This document shows, one piece after another, positions 11,576 to 22,300 of a stretch of 64,000 bases of DNA. Location of the stretch: contig CM071570.1 in the NCBI GenBank assembly GCA_036426205.1, positions 145,842,339 to 145,906,338 on the forward strand, given 5' to 3'. Each line of letters opens with the position of its first letter. The stretch's first letter is position 1. The DNA is from Ascaphus truei. Its lineage: Eukaryota > Chordata > Amphibia > Anura > Ascaphidae. The notes below the pieces were generated by a model. The model saw only the letters and a list, made by a program, of their open reading frames with translations. It did no database searches and was not told where the DNA came from. The position numbers were made by a program, and so were the translations under genes.

Positions 11576-12790
11576 GACAGAATTCCTAAGGGTTAGAGGG
11601 GTAGCGAAAAATTGGAAAATGTGTTTAAATGTTCACAGACCAAACTTAGACATGTTCACCCACGGTTACAAGACAAACCCAAATATTTTAGTAAACATTA
11701 GGGTGGTGTATGTATACTTTTATTTATCTAATGCCAATGTATGCAGCACGTTACAATATTACAACATTACAATACAAGATACATTATAAAAAATGGGCAT
11801 AAGTGCCGTGGTAAATTACAACATAAGACAAAGGGACCCAAATAGATAACAATCTAAGTATGATGCATTATGTTCTGAAGCGGTGTGACTGGTCAAAAAC
11901 TTCCTTTTAAGAAAAGGACAGCTTGCTTCAGAAGACATTGAATCATGTCTTATCTGGTATGAACCTCAATTGAATCATTTGTATCATCTATTAACCCCTC
12001 CTCCCTTTCACGACTTGTTTGTTTATCTGGTATGTTAGGGGTTAGTCAGCTTTAACTTTAATTTATTGACAGCCTATTTGATCAGTGTGTAATGTGCAAT
12101 TAGGTTGGTTTATGGGGGATGGAGTCATGTGTTTTGTTAGCAATATAAGTTTCAACCTTTTCTGGGCAAAGCATAACAGGGGCAGGCATATCCCCAAAAA
12201 TATTCACTTTAAAAATGTGAACACCAAGTATTTCTGGAGTTAAACAGGAGGTGAACTTCAGTCTACCTGGATCTCTCAGCAACTTTGTCTACAGGAGAAT
12301 ATTATTGGACACCTTTCTCCAGTCGCTTAATACAACCTGGCACTGCCTAAAAGGGAGTCCTTTTTGATCTACCAATTGAGTACTCTGTCCCCCTCCGGCC
12401 TCAAGGTGGATTTTGACCTCAGTGCTTTTATCTAGTATTTATTGAGGAAAGTTGTGGTTCTGTAATTATCTTCTAATGCATTTAACTAATAACTTTTTTC
12501 TGTTCTGTTCTCTTCCATAGATTTGTTACACCAGTGATTTAATCTCTAGTTTTATTCAGCTTTTATTTAGCTTCTAGTATAGTATTTTACTTGTTTTATT
12601 GTGTTTATATAGATTTTTGGGGATTATTTGCATGTGTTGCATCAAATTTTTAACTTATGTTACTCTCACAATGCTAATATTATCATATAGCATTTTTCTA
12701 CCATTCTAAAATGGCTACTGTGTTGCCTATTGGATGTTTACATTGTATTCAACTCCATAGGATTAGTAACACCATAAGACCAGGTTGCTC
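11576..12790. other. Anonymous stretch
   Basis: No recognisable gene. Short ORFs only. Confidence 0.35.
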
Positions 12791-13520
12791 ATTTGGGTAT
12801 CTTTCATTTCATTGGTTTATCATCCCCCAATGAAATGCTTAGACAGGGTACTTATAGTGAATACTATCACTGCAAGACACTCCTGATGAAACCTTTGACA
12901 AGGTGAAACGCGTTGAGTGACCAATGATGATGTAGTAGGAGGACATATACAGCGTTACCTGACTGCTTACCAATCCGTCTCCAGTTCCATCAGGGGATTC
13001 CACCCAGAGACCTGAGGACGGACGATGCATGTCATACAGAGCACGGAAGCAGAGAGCTGTCGGCGTCGATTCTATGATCTATCTGCTTGATTTTATCATG
13101 CACCATGTGAGTGTATTTTAGCATTCATCCTTCTCAGATAAAGTTTTTATCAGTCTGCGCTATGTTCCGTTTTCTTGTTCTACTCCACTAAGGTTTGTGT
13201 ATATGCTGTCTCTGTATGTGCTGACAAGCTTGATGCTACAGGGCAAAGAAACCTTTATGCACACGTTTATACTAAGAAATGTGTACCAGCGCTCCCCGAA
13301 TAACCTAGACACCTGAAATATTCTGGATTGAGGAAGCAATCCACACCAAGGGTTGAAGCTGCAATATACTCATTTGTATGTATTTGATTTTCCATTCATA
13401 TTCACTTTATTTAATTTGATAATACACACATGCACGATTTATGCACTCATCACTTGATATTTTCTTATTGAAGATTAATATCACAGACTAGATTTAAGCG
13501 CCACTGTATAACACTTTTTT
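12790..13520 (+). mobile_element. PLE-derived non-coding segment carrying hammerhead motifs
   Basis: The segment contains an intact minimal hammerhead fold at 12878-12919 and a degenerate one near 13326-13366 (TTGAGGA, AATCC/GGGTT stem, GAAG in place of GAAA). It ends near 13491-13525 in sequence of the gcgccactg...ttttttgcac type. No coding part is left. Association with a PLE is inferred from the ribozyme type and from the similar context at 5390-5860 and 24961-25657. Confidence 0.45.
12878..12919 (+). ncRNA. Minimal type I hammerhead ribozyme, core intact
   Basis: Stem I pairs CACTC (12878-12882) with GAGTG (12915-12919), five Watson-Crick pairs. The core CTGATGA occupies 12883-12889, followed by one extra A. 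Stem II pairs ACCTT (12891-12895) with AAGGT (12900-12904) around loop TGAC. GAAA is at 12905-12908. Stem III is only A-T and C-G around loop GC, leading to cleavage triplet GTT with the predicted cut after 12914. Every invariant core base is present. Short stem III hammerheads of this kind are established in PLE retroelements, where they may process transcripts or work as dimers. The extra A before stem II is shared by the other motifs in the window. Confidence 0.7.
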
Positions 13521-13768
13521 TGCACTGCCTAAGGCAGAGACCCCATAGAGAAGAGCCCCCCCCCCCCCCCCACCCCAAGATCTGCACCCCTCTGCACAGG
13601 ACCAGCCGACGAGCATGCAAAAGATTAAAGGGTCAGCAAAGATACACAGACTGCTGCAAAAATTCATCCTGTGAGCTAGCAGGTTTATTTCTCTGCAGTA
13701 AAAACAGCTGAATTCCTGCCCAGCTGAATCTCATTCCATCTGCAACCTCTCTCTTAACGTACCCTTGC

Positions 13769-13814
13769 TGTCAGGGTTCTGCTCGCCACAAACCAGGGTC
13801 GGACCGCGGGGCTG
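13769..13814 (-). repeat. 46-bp LTR terminus
   Basis: Identical to the first 46 plus-strand bases of the LTR at 14982. It is preceded by CCCTTGC, which recurs right after 19309. It breaks at GGGGCTG, exactly where the 19217-19309 remnant breaks. Confidence 0.75.
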
Positions 13815-14573
13815 ATTTCAATGGGGAAAGAGTGAAAAGCAGAGATTCATTTTTAAAGGGACGAATCCTGTATTTTAAAAATGTTTTGAAGTGCATTTCT
13901 GTATCTCCGGTTCTGGAGGTCGCAGAGAGTTGAAATTTGGCCAATATGTAGAGTCACTGTAGGCATTAAAAACTGGCAGATTTCGACCCACTGAGCCCAC
14001 CAGAACGGAACTTATTAATATGTGAAGATATTAAATGGGATATGGTATTTTGGATCTGCTCTGAAAATGCAGACTCCATCTGCTATGCTAATAGGGCAGG
14101 AAGGGCATCCGGATGATTTAGCATAAGCCCTGTGATCAAAAGTTAACTGCCCTGATTGTTTACCCTAGGGCCAGGAACAAAGGAATTGAGTGTTTTGCAA
14201 GTGGCCCAGTTCACACCTGCAGGGGAAGAAAAATCTACTCAAATAGATTTTGCTAGCCAGCTCGGCGCCTAGGTTTTAAGAGATGGGGTTGAGATGGTAT
14301 AAGAATGGGGCTCAGCCTATACTCTATGTTGTTGTGCTTCGTGACTTCTGTGATGTTCAAGATTGCTGTATGAACTGCCAGTCCAGAATTATGACTGTTT
14401 CATCATTCCATCTTAAGTAAGTGTCTATATTTTGTTTGTTATTTGTATAATCTCGTGTGTTCACCTTTTTCAAGGAATAAATTATATTTTATCATATCTA
14501 AGCCTCGTTCAGTTCAACCCAGGTATTTTTTTGGTGTATTATTATAGCCTGTCACAAAGTTACCGTCACACTT
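13815..14573 (-). mobile_element. Truncated LTR-A copy 3, inverted
   Basis: Minus-strand sequence from 14573 starts TGTGACGGTAACTTTGTGAC and continues like the start of LTR-A at 3290 and 29839 (TATAATAATACACC, GTTGAA). At 13815-14040 it matches the reverse complement of about 3820-4060. Its far end is lost at 13815, where it joins a 46-bp fragment of a different LTR. It sits inside the BEL/Pao remnant. Confidence 0.65.
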
Positions 14574-14981
14574 ATCTCCGTATCATCTTCGGGATCCACG
14601 AGTTCAAAGTCGCCAACTGGGGTTGATGGCGTTTCCGCGGGCCGCATAAGAAATGTGGGTCCTGTGAGCCACAATGTATTCTGCAGTTGCGCTGCGGGTA
14701 CTGATCTTTTGGCATGGTCTGCAGGATTTTGGTCTGTGGGCACATGGTGCCATTGTTCTGATCGGGTTGACTTCCTGATTCTTTCTACGCGGTTGGCCAC
14801 GTATATGTAGAATCTTCTTTTCTTGTTACATATGTAACCTAGTACTACCTTGCTATCTGTGTAGAATTTCAGAATTTGCAGTCCATCTCGTTTTCGATGA
14901 GTTCTGCCAGTTATACCGCTAACACTGCGCCACATAGCTTGAGTCTGGGTATGGTGTGGTCTCTGTTGTTTGGGAGGCGTC
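14552..14981 (-). pseudogene. BEL/Pao retrotransposon pol remnant (RNase H region)
   Basis: On the minus strand HTIPRLKLCGAVLAV (14981-14935 region) is followed, after a stop and a frameshift, by FYTDSKVVLGYICNKKR, FYIYVANRVERIRKS, QWHHVPTDQNPADHAKRSVP and LWLTGPTFL. This order is diagnostic for the RNase H-like domain of BEL/Pao Pol, which degrades the RNA strand during reverse transcription. Pol upstream of this point is missing: the sequence meets an LTR end at 14982. Downstream it is cut by an inverted LTR-A at 14573, so the last few codons of the open frame are LTR-A sequence. The piece is non-functional. Confidence 0.8.
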
Positions 14982-16046
14982 TGTCAGGGTTCTGCTCGCC
15001 ACAAACCAGGGTCGGACCGCGGGGCTGAGGTGGGGTTGTAAAAGCACCGACCTGAGACCGCGCAGGCTGATCCGGGTTGCGCAGTTCGTAGTCGTATGTC
15101 GCAGGATCAGGATTGGAGAAGACAGAGTCGTCGTTGTACAAGCCAGGGTCAGAACAGGAGACGTCAGGATAAACATTGTCCATGCAGGAGTTCGGCAACA
15201 AGGAGATAGGAGAGACCCGCTTCAGCTTAGGAGCGCGGGGTTGGCCTTTGCGCGAGCGACGACCATGGCCCATGGTGCTGGTCACAGGAGATGGTAGGCA
15301 GACCAGAATAGCACACCGTCTTGCTGTACGGGTGCACCAGTGCTACAACGCAAAAGTCCTGAGCGGGCAAGGGAATCCACTGTTTCAGCGCAGGAACCAG
15401 GACACGGCCTCTCTATATTAGGGAAAGAGTAGGCCCCAGGAACCAGGAAGCTGTAGATACAGGGAAACCTCCGCTTCAGTGCAGGAATCCAGGAGACTGC
15501 AGAACGCAGGGACGAACCTCTACTTTAGTGCAGGAATCCAGGAGGCTGAAGGACGCAGGGACGAAACCTCTGCTTCAGCACAGGAGAACAGAAGCTGAAG
15601 GACGCAGGGGAAACCTCCGTATCAGCATAAGGGAACAAGCGGCTTGCAGGGAGCTGACGGATGCAGGACGTAACCTGGAATCAGCATTGGAGAACAAGCG
15701 GCTTGAAGGAAGCTGAAGGACGCAGGGCGTGACCTGGTATCAGCAAAGGGGAACAAGCGAGAGCTTGTGGCAAAACAGTTGACATCCAGTAAGGACTATG
15801 CTCGGCAAGGAGCATTATGGGCAAGCAATACTTAAAGGCCAATCCCCGGCGGGGGTGTGAAAGATCTGCCCTAATGAGTGAATGCAAGTATAGTTTGCAA
15901 TGAAAGGCTGCACAGCTGCAGAGTAGATACCAGAGGGAGTGTGTATTGCTTTGAGTGAATCCAGGCTGCAGCAAACCTCAGGAAAGCTGTTCCCGGACTG
16001 TCTGCAAGGTAAGGTAACCAGTAAACCGTGGAGCGGATTCCTTACA
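14982..16046 (-). repeat. Full-length LTR (3' LTR of the 1051-aa ORF element)
   Basis: On the minus strand it starts TGTAAGGAATCCGC and ends AACCCTGACA, 1065 bp. It is preceded by a polypurine tract A(G)8 and three bases (TAC). The first 47 and last 46 bases are identical in sequence to the 93-bp remnant at 19217-19309, showing the two are the same LTR with about 970 bp deleted from the other copy. An internal minisatellite of about 58-60 bp units lies at 15425-15765. Confidence 0.75.
15425..15765. repeat. Minisatellite inside the LTR, units about 58-60 bp
   Basis: Five or six imperfect units contain a core like gctgaaggacgcagg followed by acctc/acctgg...tcagca. Units differ by substitutions and small indels, so the array is old or diverged before insertion. 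Confidence 0.65.
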
Positions 16047-16058
16047 GTACCCCCCCCT

Positions 16059-19000
16059 TCACGCGAGACCTCCGGGCGAACATGAGCACTCAGAGTTGAA
16101 GGCCCGGGAATTGTTGCTGAACCGTCTAGGATTGGGGCTAGATTCGTACTCCAGAGACTCATGATTAGTCCTTAGTGTACCCCCACCCCCCGGTGAGAAC
16201 TGTGGCCAGACAGGACCATCCATGGGCCTTGGGGACATTGAGTTGTTCCTAAAATTCTTTAGGTAGAAAGGGCCTCCGTAAACAAGCAGTTCTTTGGTGA
16301 GTACAGTTCTAGGATATAAGATTGATGGAGGAAACATCCTTGGTACATGGCTTGCCTTGCAAAATGTCTTGGAAATCCAGGGCTGTGAAGAACCAGAGAG
16401 TTCCAGAGCAAAAACGGTAGAAGAACCCCCACTGAAAGCCCAGTCCTTAATAAAGAAACCTGAATCTAGGATCAGCGGCCCTGATAGTTGATCGAATACA
16501 CCAGGAGAAACTTTGTAACAGAAAAAGTCTTGGCTGACCACTGCATGTTGGAATTTGCGAGGAATTTTTCCTCTAGAAGGCTCCCAAGTAATGGTTAGTA
16601 AAGGTATAGGCTGGTTAGAAGCATCTCCCGGTATTGGTATGGAAGGTGACAAGGCAAGCAGTAAACCTGGCATAGGGACCGAAATCTTGGGATACGTACA
16701 GAGTATTTCCAACTGAGAGAAAATAACAGGGGCAACCGAAAATTCCGAGGGACAAAACCATGTTTTAGCAGGAGCAGAGAAGCAAACAACAGTAGAGCTC
16801 TCTAATACTGGGAAATCTTCATTGGGAGAATATATTGTCAGTGAATCAGGGATAGTCCTTGGGATCTTCAAATCAGTAGCTTGAGAAAAAGGCAGAGCCA
16901 GGGTAGTGGTGGGAGGGAAGCTAACATCAGAATCTGAAGTCTGTACCTCAATGACAGGGCCCTGAGAATCAACAAGCAGCAAGTATGAACTATGAAAACT
17001 CTTAATGACATGCACCTTAGGAGTACAAAGAGTCTTCTCTAAAACTGCAATGGCCCTAACCACAGGGGTACCTAACCTGACAAAAACATGAATTGGTGTG
17101 TTTTCTAGTGCAAAATCTCTGATCACAGGACTCCTAACCGATAGTGAGGGTATCTGGGTTTGATTAGAGAAAAAATCAGATGTATTGATAAGTGACATAG
17201 AAACACTTACTGAGATTCTAAATTTGCTGGACATGTGAGAAAAAATACCCTTTAAGACAGGAGCTTTAATTTCTTCCCAGAGTAACCCCGTGTTTGCTGG
17301 GGCATATTTAGACACAGTACTGAGGGACTGGGTTTCAGCAAAGGAAGGACAGCTAAACAGCTCAGAGTTAAACCCCAGGACTTGTAATATATGCATGGTG
17401 ACCTCAGACAGTACTAAGGGAGTGACCACAGATATGCTGATCCCTGGAGAATTAGCCTGGAGAGAGAAATCAGGGGGACCCCCAGACAGGATACTCCTTA
17501 TAGGAAGAGCTTCAGAATCAGAAGGGGAATCATTACCTCTCAGAGTCTCAAAACTAGAAAGACACAATTCAGCGAAAAGAAAAAGAGTGTGCAAGCTTTT
17601 TACTAATCTATATGGAAAAGCGTCACTTTTGGGAGAAAACCGTGCGTCAGCAAACATTCCTGGGAACATAATATGAACCCCAGGAGAGACATACAGACTA
17701 CAGTATGCCTTTAACCCTAAGCTTAAAGAGGAGGAGAACTCAGACAGTACACGGGGGTTAATCATAACTGTACTGGTCTCTGAAGTAGGTATTTGGTAAG
17801 GGATGTCTGGGAAACCAGAACTTACTGCAGACTCCATAATGTGGGAACTATGCGCTGAAGCAGGGATCACCGCTATGTGGGCGACAGGCTGGTTCAGTGA
17901 AATACCCGGGAGAAGGAACTCTGTGACTAAGCTTAGGGAAAAACCTGACTCCTGAATACATTTAACAGGAACCAGAACTTTAGCCGAAGTCTCCGGAGAC
18001 GAAACTGCGGAAACTTGAGCTGAAGCAGGGGATTTATAGCAAAGAATATCTAGAGACTCCGTACGGTTATGGGAATCCCTCAATGCAACCTCTGCTGTCT
18101 GACTTGTGGACTCATTCTCTGAGGCTACAACGAAGGCATTAACTTGGAGGCAGCAAGAATTTACAGGGGTTAATGCAGACATTGCCTGAGAGTAATACAT
18201 AGGTAACCTTTTCGCTGTATTAGAAGAGAGCCGGAATCTCTCGTCTGAAGCTAGGGGCGTGACCGTGGCTGACAGAGAACAGGGATTTACCAAAGGAAAC
18301 TCAGAGAGCTGCCCCACAGAGGTTAATACAGAAATAACCCTGGGAACAGAACTTAGGGATTCTTTCTCTGACGGGGAAAGCGCGCAGGACTGTCTAGCAG
18401 AGTTTAAAGCTGGAAAACCCTCAAGACCTAGAGAGAGGGATTCAAAGCTAGAAATAGGAGAACTAAAGGACTTATTCTCGGATACAAGAACCTTAGTGTT
18501 AGTTAGTGACACATATGTGTTCTCCAAGGGGACCTCACAGGACTGATCGGCAGGGGTTAATGTAGACATATCATTAGTGTAAGGGAACCCGGGTATACAA
18601 TCAGAGCTTGGGACTGTGGCAGTTACTACGTTGGGAGATATTGGTAATAGTTCTGTTTGGTTATCTCCCGGAGAGAGAGATACATCCCCCGGTTTAGCAA
18701 CAGGACTGGTAGCCGAGGGATACCGCCAAACGACGGCGTGAGCGGCTAAGAGACGATCCTGTTTTAACAAGCAATCATCCAATGCACGGGAAAGTACATG
18801 CAGCGTCTCGTGAGCGAGAGCCACCATGACGGAAGGTTCCAGGAATACTATAGGAATGTCCAAGGATTTTGTCAGGGCATTGAGTGTACTACAGGCGTTG
18901 ACCAGTTCCACAGGACACAGTTCCTCCCCAGTTAAAGGGGAATCAGGGGAGCAAGCAATTTTAGCAATGGCCAAAACACTGGCCAGATACTGTTTTAAGT

Positions 19001-19214
19001 CTCTGAGGCAGTAAGCCTTATAAACCAGATTATTACGGCATTTCTTTTGCAAGGGAGTCAAGCCCTCCAACATAAACGGATCTTCCATCAGAGGTATTAT
19101 ATCGCACAAATAATTATCCTCAAACTGGGACTGGTCTACAGGCTGGGACAGGTTTTTAGGAAAAAACTTACCAACCCACACCTCAGCGGGGTCCGAGTTT
19201 GTAGGGCCGAGCAT
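16059..19214 (-). CDS. Intact 1051-aa ORF of unknown function filling an LTR element
   Basis: The ATG lies 2 nt after the upstream LTR end and the TGA directly abuts the polypurine tract, so the ORF is the entire interior. Residues about 45-165 look like a globular helical domain (runs such as LTPLQKKCRNNLVYKAYCL and ALAHETLHVLSRALDDCLL). The rest is rich in Ser, Pro, Val and Leu, with degenerate repeats near residues 214-248, 294-325 and 345-370 (S-x-LTP, then Cys/Val-rich, then an SEN or SDE motif). No CCHC knuckle, protease DSG, RT YxDD, RNase H or integrase motif is visible, and no signal peptide or obvious membrane helix. A 1051-codon frame without a stop in otherwise decayed DNA suggests recent insertion or past selection. 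It could be a highly divergent gag-like structural protein or a passenger ORF of a non-autonomous element. Function is unknown. Confidence 0.65.
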   Translation of the reverse strand: MLGPTNSDPAEVWVGKFFPKNLSQPVDQSQFEDNYLCDIIPLMEDPFMLEGLTPLQKKCRNNLVYKAYCLRDLKQYLASVLAIAKIACSPDSPLTGEELCPVELVNACSTLNALTKSLDIPIVFLEPSVMVALAHETLHVLSRALDDCLLKQDRLLAAHAVVWRYPSATSPVAKPGDVSLSPGDNQTELLPISPNVVTATVPSSDCIPGFPYTNDMSTLTPADQSCEVPLENTYVSLTNTKVLVSENKSFSSPISSFESLSLGLEGFPALNSARQSCALSPSEKESLSSVPRVISVLTSVGQLSEFPLVNPCSLSATVTPLASDERFRLSSNTAKRLPMYYSQAMSALTPVNSCCLQVNAFVVASENESTSQTAEVALRDSHNRTESLDILCYKSPASAQVSAVSSPETSAKVLVPVKCIQESGFSLSLVTEFLLPGISLNQPVAHIAVIPASAHSSHIMESAVSSGFPDIPYQIPTSETSTVMINPRVLSEFSSSLSLGLKAYCSLYVSPGVHIMFPGMFADARFSPKSDAFPYRLVKSLHTLFLFAELCLSSFETLRGNDSPSDSEALPIRSILSGGPPDFSLQANSPGISISVVTPLVLSEVTMHILQVLGFNSELFSCPSFAETQSLSTVSKYAPANTGLLWEEIKAPVLKGIFSHMSSKFRISVSVSMSLINTSDFFSNQTQIPSLSVRSPVIRDFALENTPIHVFVRLGTPVVRAIAVLEKTLCTPKVHVIKSFHSSYLLLVDSQGPVIEVQTSDSDVSFPPTTTLALPFSQATDLKIPRTIPDSLTIYSPNEDFPVLESSTVVCFSAPAKTWFCPSEFSVAPVIFSQLEILCTYPKISVPMPGLLLALSPSIPIPGDASNQPIPLLTITWEPSRGKIPRKFQHAVVSQDFFCYKVSPGVFDQLSGPLILDSGFFIKDWAFSGGSSTVFALELSGSSQPWISKTFCKASHVPRMFPPSILYPRTVLTKELLVYGGPFYLKNFRNNSMSPRPMDGPVWPQFSPGGGGTLRTNHESLEYESSPNPRRFSNNSRAFNSECSCSPGGLA

Positions 19215-19216
19215 AC

Positions 19217-19309
19217 TGTCAGGGTTCTGCTCGCCACAAACCAGGGTCGGACCGCGGGGCTGGTCTGCAAGGTAAGGTAACCAGTAAACCGTGGAGCGGA
19301 TTCCTTACA
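19217..19309 (-). repeat. 5' LTR remnant with internal deletion
   Basis: The 93 bp consist of the two ends of the LTR at 14982-16046 joined at GGGGCTG/GTCTGCAAGG. Both terminal dinucleotides (TG...CA) are preserved. The deletion removes any promoter lying in the LTR body, so this copy could not be transcribed from its own 5' LTR. Confidence 0.75.
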
Positions 19310-19316
19310 CCCTTGC

Positions 19317-22300
19317 ACTGCCTGGGGCAGGAAGCCAAAGGGTACACACAGTTTACGGCTATTTATGCACCGCACCTGCCAACACCTCGAACTGGAACCC
19401 TGCAGATTCATGTCAAGTAATTACGTCAGCCACCTCCTTAGCTTTTGACTACGGTTACTCGGCTCTCTCATTTGCACCTCTGCCTTTTCCCCTTGCTCCT
19501 TACACTATCTCCCTAATAGCCCATTCTCTACTGTAATCTCCCACATCCTGCAGCACTCAACTCAATCTGCTTCACACATCACCCCCATAAAAAATAATAA
19601 TCCAGCAAATCCCTCTCCTACTCTCTTCCTATCCTTATTACTACTCATATTCTGTGGTAACATATCCCAGAATCCTGGCACCCCACACCCACCGCCATAC
19701 CAATAATTCCACACCCCCCCCCCCCCCCCCCCCCCAGTTTTCACCACGCACGGTCAATCGCTCCAACCTCATCACCTCTTCATTCCCTTTTCCTGCACCC
19801 TATGAAACCCTATGATCTGTCTGCAATAAACTTAACACAATCCATGACATATTCACTTCTAACACTTTCAACATTCAAGCCATTACATAAACCTGGCTCA
19901 CTCCCTCAGACACCTCCAGACCAGGGAATAGACAGGATGAAGAAGTTGGCGCACTACTTTCTCCATGCTGCATATTTCAAGTCATATCCCCTTTTCCCTA
20001 CCATTCCCTCTAATCTTTTTAAGTCCACGCTGATCATCTCTTCCCCTCCCCCTTTTGCCTCCGTGTTTCTGTCATCTATCACCCCCTGGACCTACCAATC
20101 AATTTCTTGACAACTTTGCTACCTGGCTTCCTCAATTCCTCTCTTCTGACACCTACTGACATCTTGGGAGACTAATATACCAATTGACAATTCCAAGCCA
20201 CTTCAGGCACCCATCTTATCTCTGTAACCTCCTCCTATGGTCTCTCCCAGTGGACCACCTCTTCTAATAGCTGCAATGTACACGGTTCCTACTATCACTC
20301 ATCGCCCCAACAATTTAATGGCGCAGAAACTTCATCAGCTACCTCTAGAAAAGTGCTCACGCACTGTGAAACATTACTGGAGAAAATTCCGCACTAAAGC
20401 AGATATTTCCACTATAAATTCATCATCTAATCCTAGCCTTTTCCCTTGACAAGTAAATCTACTTTTCTTCACTGATAAAAACTCTGTCGTCTATTCACCA
20501 CCTTTAACTCCCTCTCTGCCCAACTACATCTGTACCCCCTTCTACCCTCATGGCCCCAGGCATTGCCACCTACTTCACAGACAAGATGAAGTCAAATCAG
20601 ACATGATATGCCCATGTGAAGCTCCACACGCATCACCTACCTCCCCTCGCACACCTAAATCTACCCTTAACCAATTTTCCCCTGTGACGGAGGAATTCCC
20701 TGAGTAATTTGGCGAAATGCGCATGAGTGGAGTGCTACAGGACTGACCGGAGGGTGATTCTAGCCCTTAGTGATGTCACGGGAGCGTACGACATAGCGAA
20801 AGTATGCATGCGCATGCCAGCGGAACAGTGCGAGGGAGAGCAATGCGGAGAAAGCCGACCGGGACTGTGAGAAAGCAGAGTCTGCAGCTCGACTGAGTCA
20901 AGGAACCCGTGTAGGACCGTGCCTGGAGTGAGGGCCTTGGGATCTGAAATCTCGGAGATTGTACAATGCCCTAAAGAACTTGTAATATGAGAGTGAGAAC
21001 TTTGGATGGTACTAACATATTTGACACTTTTGAAAGATATTGTGCTTTTGGTTCTCTTGTTTTCTTCTTGTCCCCTTCTATGTTAAGTGTGAGTCTGTCT
21101 ATTTGTCTCTTATTACACTAGCAAGGAGCAAACAATTTCAGAACTTTTTTGGACACATGAACTTGCCCAGTGTGGAGCGCATTTTGATTAGTGCTGCACC
21201 AGCTGTGTTATATTGGTTTGCCAACATTTTATCCGCTCATAACTTATATTTGTGTCACTATATTTGTATAATTTATTTTGTTTAGACACCATATATTTGA
21301 TTAGTTTGATGCATTTTTACACTTGGCACTTAAAAGTAGCGCAACAAATAGTTTTTTTTTTAGTTTCCCTATTTTACTATAGCCCTATCTTTCTTTTCCT
21401 TTTTGCCTCCAAGCTACTTGAGTGACTTGTTTACAGCCACATGACTCACTTTCTCTCCTCCAACTCCTGTATCTCCCTGTTGCCTTCAACACGGTTATCA
21501 CCCCTTTCTTCTGCACTCTCCCCACTCCATTGGCTTCAGTGATGCAGCACTCTTCGGGTTCACTTCCCACCGCTCCATCAGTATTTCCTTCCCTGGTCTG
21601 CTTTGTCCTTGGCGCTCTGCTCTTCTCACTCTACAACTTTCCTCTTGGTGAACTAATACAATCTTTTGGCTTTCAGTATCAGCTCTATACTGATGACACC
21701 CAAATTTAACTCTCCTCCATGACCCTCTCTCTTGTCCCGTGTCACCAACTGTTTCACTACAACCTCCCTTTCACTACAATACCTCGCCATTGCCTTAAGA
21801 TTAACATGTCCAAAACAGAAGTAATACCCTTTCCTCTTTCCACTTCTACAACCAAACTTTACCTTACTGACAAAACACCACAATCTCATCAACATCTAAA
21901 ACACGCTGTCTACGGGTCAACTTTGACTCTTGATCTCTCCTTCATTCCTCACATTCAGTCCCTCACTACATCTTGCCGTCTCCCTTCTGAAATATTGCGA
22001 GGATACACCCTTTTCTCACTCATAATGCAACTAAAATGCAAACTCACTCATCTTATCTCACCTTGACTACTGAAACGTTTTCCCACTTGGCATTCCTTTT
22101 GTCCGCCTATCCGAAATCTAATCCATCCAAAATGCTTCTGCCACTCATCTACCTCACTCACCACTCCACTATGCAAATCTCTACACTGGCTTCCCATATC
22201 TTCTCTAATCAAATTTAAAACCCTAGTTCTGACTTGGAAAGCTCACAACGATGGTGCTCCGCCCACTTACATCTCAACCCTCATCCCCAAATATATCCCT

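Larger units (their letters stand above)
13762..19316 (-). mobile_element. Composite LTR-retrotransposon structure bounded by a 7-bp direct repeat
   Basis: CCCTTGC occurs immediately outside the outermost LTR ends (13762-13768 and 19310-19316), suggesting one insertion target. Read on the minus strand the order is: LTR remnant 19309-19217, interior ORF 19214-16059, full LTR 16046-14982, BEL/Pao pol remnant 14981-14574, inverted truncated LTR-A 14573-13815, and the last 46 bp of another LTR copy 13814-13769. Both outer LTR pieces break at the same point, after the sequence GGGGCTG. A tandem LTR-interior-LTR-interior-LTR array made by recombination, later deleted, would explain the shared flanks; other histories are possible. 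Confidence 0.6.

Noticed and set aside
16294..19014. Several plus-strand ORFs opposite the 1051-aa ORF
   Set aside because: They are antisense shadows of the long minus-strand frame, with no independent support.
20690..20760. Additional hammerhead candidate around GGCGAAATGCGC
   Set aside because: The core reads CGGAGGA and stem III does not close, so it is too degenerate to list.
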